A stretch of 7,701 nucleotides of DNA, from positions 1-7,701 of the forward strand of contig DMBB01000333.1 in NCBI GenBank assembly GCA_003446295.1, written 5' to 3'. The stretch is from Erysipelotrichaceae bacterium. GTDB lineage: Bacteria; Bacillota_I; Bacilli_A; Erysipelotrichales; Erysipelotrichaceae. Below, one piece after another: positions 6,545 to 7,701 of the stretch; position 1 is the first letter of the stretch; every line of letters starts with the position of its first letter. Under the pieces are notes generated by a model, which worked only from the letters and a program-made list of their open reading frames with translations, was not told the DNA's origin and did not search any database. The translations under genes and the position numbers were made by a program.

Positions 6545-7701
6545 TTAATCCAGGTGGTACAGTTTTGTATATTTATCTTCCAGATAATCGAGATAGTAGT
6601 TGGGATCGAATGCTTCTCCTGTTGCCATATGCATGATCTCGTCCGCATTGTAGCGGCAGCCGTATTTATGAATATGTTCTTTCAGCCAGTTCATAACGAC
6701 ATCATAATGGCTGTTTCTCAGCAGATCATCTACGTCAATATCTTTTCTCATTGCGTGCATGAACTGTGCAGAGAATGCACTTCCCAGTGCGTATGTCGGG
6801 AAGTATCCGAAGCTTCCGTCTGCCCAGTGAACATCCTGCAGAATGCCCTCTTTTGCGGATGACGCACGGACGCCAAGATATTTCTCATACATATCATCCC
6901 ATGTCTTATCAAGACCTTCTGTTGAGATCGTTCCTTCAAACAGACCTCTTTCCAGTTCATAGCGGATCACGATATGAAGCGGATATGTCAGCTCATCCGC
7001 TTCCGTGCGGATCAATGAAGGCTGTGCAGCATTCAGAGCTGCCAGGAACCTGTCAAGATCGATACCCTTCAGCTGTTCCGGGAAAGTCAATTTCAATGCA
7101 GGATAATTTGCCTCCCAGAACGGCTTGGACCTGCCCAGATAGTTCTCACACAGCCTGGACTGTGATTCATGCATGCCGCTGGAAATGCCGTCATTGAAGA
7201 TCGTTCCGTCATACTCAGGCGCAACCTGATGCATGTAGTATCCGTGACCTGTTTCATGGATCGTTGACAGGAGCGCAGACATCGGTCTGTCCGGCAGATA
7301 CTTTGTCGTTACGCGGATGTCATTCTCACAAAGTCCGCTGGTGAACGGGTGCTCTGTTTCATTCTGATATCCCCAGGACTTATCAAAGTGCAGATATGCC
7401 AGCATATGGTCCATATACTTTTTCTGCAGCTCCACAGGATATTCTGTTTCAATGAATGATGTATCGATCTGCTGTGCTTCTGTCACTCTGCGGATCAGCG
7501 GCACAAGACGCTCCTTGACCTGATCAAAGAAAACATCATACTTCTCACGTGTCATTCCCGGTTCAAAGTCATCCAGCATCTGATCATACAGATCCAGATC
7601 GCTTGAACGATAAGAGTACATCTTTTTCTGTGCTTCAATGATCCGTTTCAGATACGGTTCAAACATCGAATAATCACTGGCATTCTTTGCCTTCAGCCAT
7701 G
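6545..7701 (-). CDS. M32 family metallocarboxypeptidase (5' end outside window)
   Basis: This is a cytosolic zinc carboxypeptidase of peptidase family M32 (Taq/Pfu carboxypeptidase and Bacillus YpwA type), which trims residues from peptide C-termini. The frame stays open to the right edge. Upstream of the internal Met at 7666 it reads WLKAKNASDYS, a good match to the family's N-terminal region, so 7666 is not the true start. About 385 codons are visible of a usual length near 500, so roughly 115 N-terminal residues are missing. The zinc motif HETGH is encoded at 7244-7258, and HESQSR, whose Glu is the expected third zinc ligand, at 7154-7171. Further family blocks are ELTYPLHIVIRYELE and HWADGSFGYFPTYALG. 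The stop is TAA at 6545-6547, just before a strong minus-strand terminator. No promoter is visible because the 5' end is absent. Confidence 0.95.
   Translation of the reverse strand, partial: WLKAKNASDYSMFEPYLKRIIEAQKKMYSYRSSDLDLYDQMLDDFEPGMTREKYDVFFDQVKERLVPLIRRVTEAQQIDTSFIETEYPVELQKKYMDHMLAYLHFDKSWGYQNETEHPFTSGLCENDIRVTTKYLPDRPMSALLSTIHETGHGYYMHQVAPEYDGTIFNDGISSGMHESQSRLCENYLGRSKPFWEANYPALKLTFPEQLKGIDLDRFLAALNAAQPSLIRTEADELTYPLHIVIRYELERGLFEGTISTEGLDKTWDDMYEKYLGVRASSAKEGILQDVHWADGSFGYFPTYALGSAFSAQFMHAMRKDIDVDDLLRNSHYDVVMNWLKEHIHKYGCRYNADEIMHMATGEAFDPNYYLDYLEDKYTKLYHLD

Noticed and set aside
6512..6862. Hydrophobic 116-codon plus-strand frame opposite the carboxypeptidase gene
   Set aside because: It begins inside the bidirectional terminator and is antisense to conserved M32 coding sequence. 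Its hydrophobic look comes from the complement of acidic and Tyr/His codons.
7664..7666. ATG at 7666 as start of the M32 carboxypeptidase
   Set aside because: The frame continues upstream to the edge and encodes family-like sequence (WLKAKNASDYS). A start here would lose a large N-terminal part, and no ribosome site precedes it.

Overview
The window looks like an ordinary chromosomal segment of a moderate-GC member of the Bacillota. An Erysipelotrichia- or Clostridia-like anaerobe is my inference from gene style, AGGAGG-type ribosome sites, intrinsic terminators with short U tails, and TGA used as a stop with TGG as Trp. I see no insertion sequence, phage gene, CRISPR array, tRNA or rRNA.

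Layout. (a) 1-411: the 3' end of an unidentified plus-strand gene, a GNRA-capped terminator, a short stretch with a possible hydrophobic peptide, a second plus-strand terminator, and a minus-strand terminator facing it. (b) 412-3235: five minus-strand genes. First in transcription order is a probable operon: a two-helix membrane protein, an ArsR/SmtB regulator with an intact alpha-5 zinc-type site, a DEDDh exonuclease and a D-2-hydroxyacid dehydrogenase. The first three are joined by two ATGA stop/start overlaps and the last follows after 18 bases. A separately promoted gene for a small inorganic-pyrophosphatase-like protein lies beyond it and lacks the catalytic aspartates of true class I enzymes. 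(c) 3236-3302: a compact divergent intergenic region with two back-to-back extended -10 promoters. (d) 3303-6496: plus-strand genes for tRNA-guanine transglycosylase (tgt), a DegV/FakB-type fatty-acid-binding protein and an acyltransferase-3 membrane protein. The last two appear to have their own promoters, and a terminator lies between them. (e) 6504-7701: a bidirectional terminator and a convergent M32 metallocarboxypeptidase gene cut by the right edge.

The genes do not form one obvious pathway. tgt acts in tRNA queuosine modification, DegV in fatty-acid handling, the acyltransferase in envelope or exopolysaccharide decoration, and the M32 enzyme in peptide breakdown. The most unusual unit is the coupled membrane protein-ArsR-exonuclease operon, whose first gene seems to be read from a leaderless or nearly leaderless mRNA. 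No dramatic new system is evident. The best leads are this operon, the degenerate pyrophosphatase-like protein with a perfect 11-bp dyad upstream of its promoter, a TGT with an altered base-recognition loop, and a possible small membrane peptide between two terminators.
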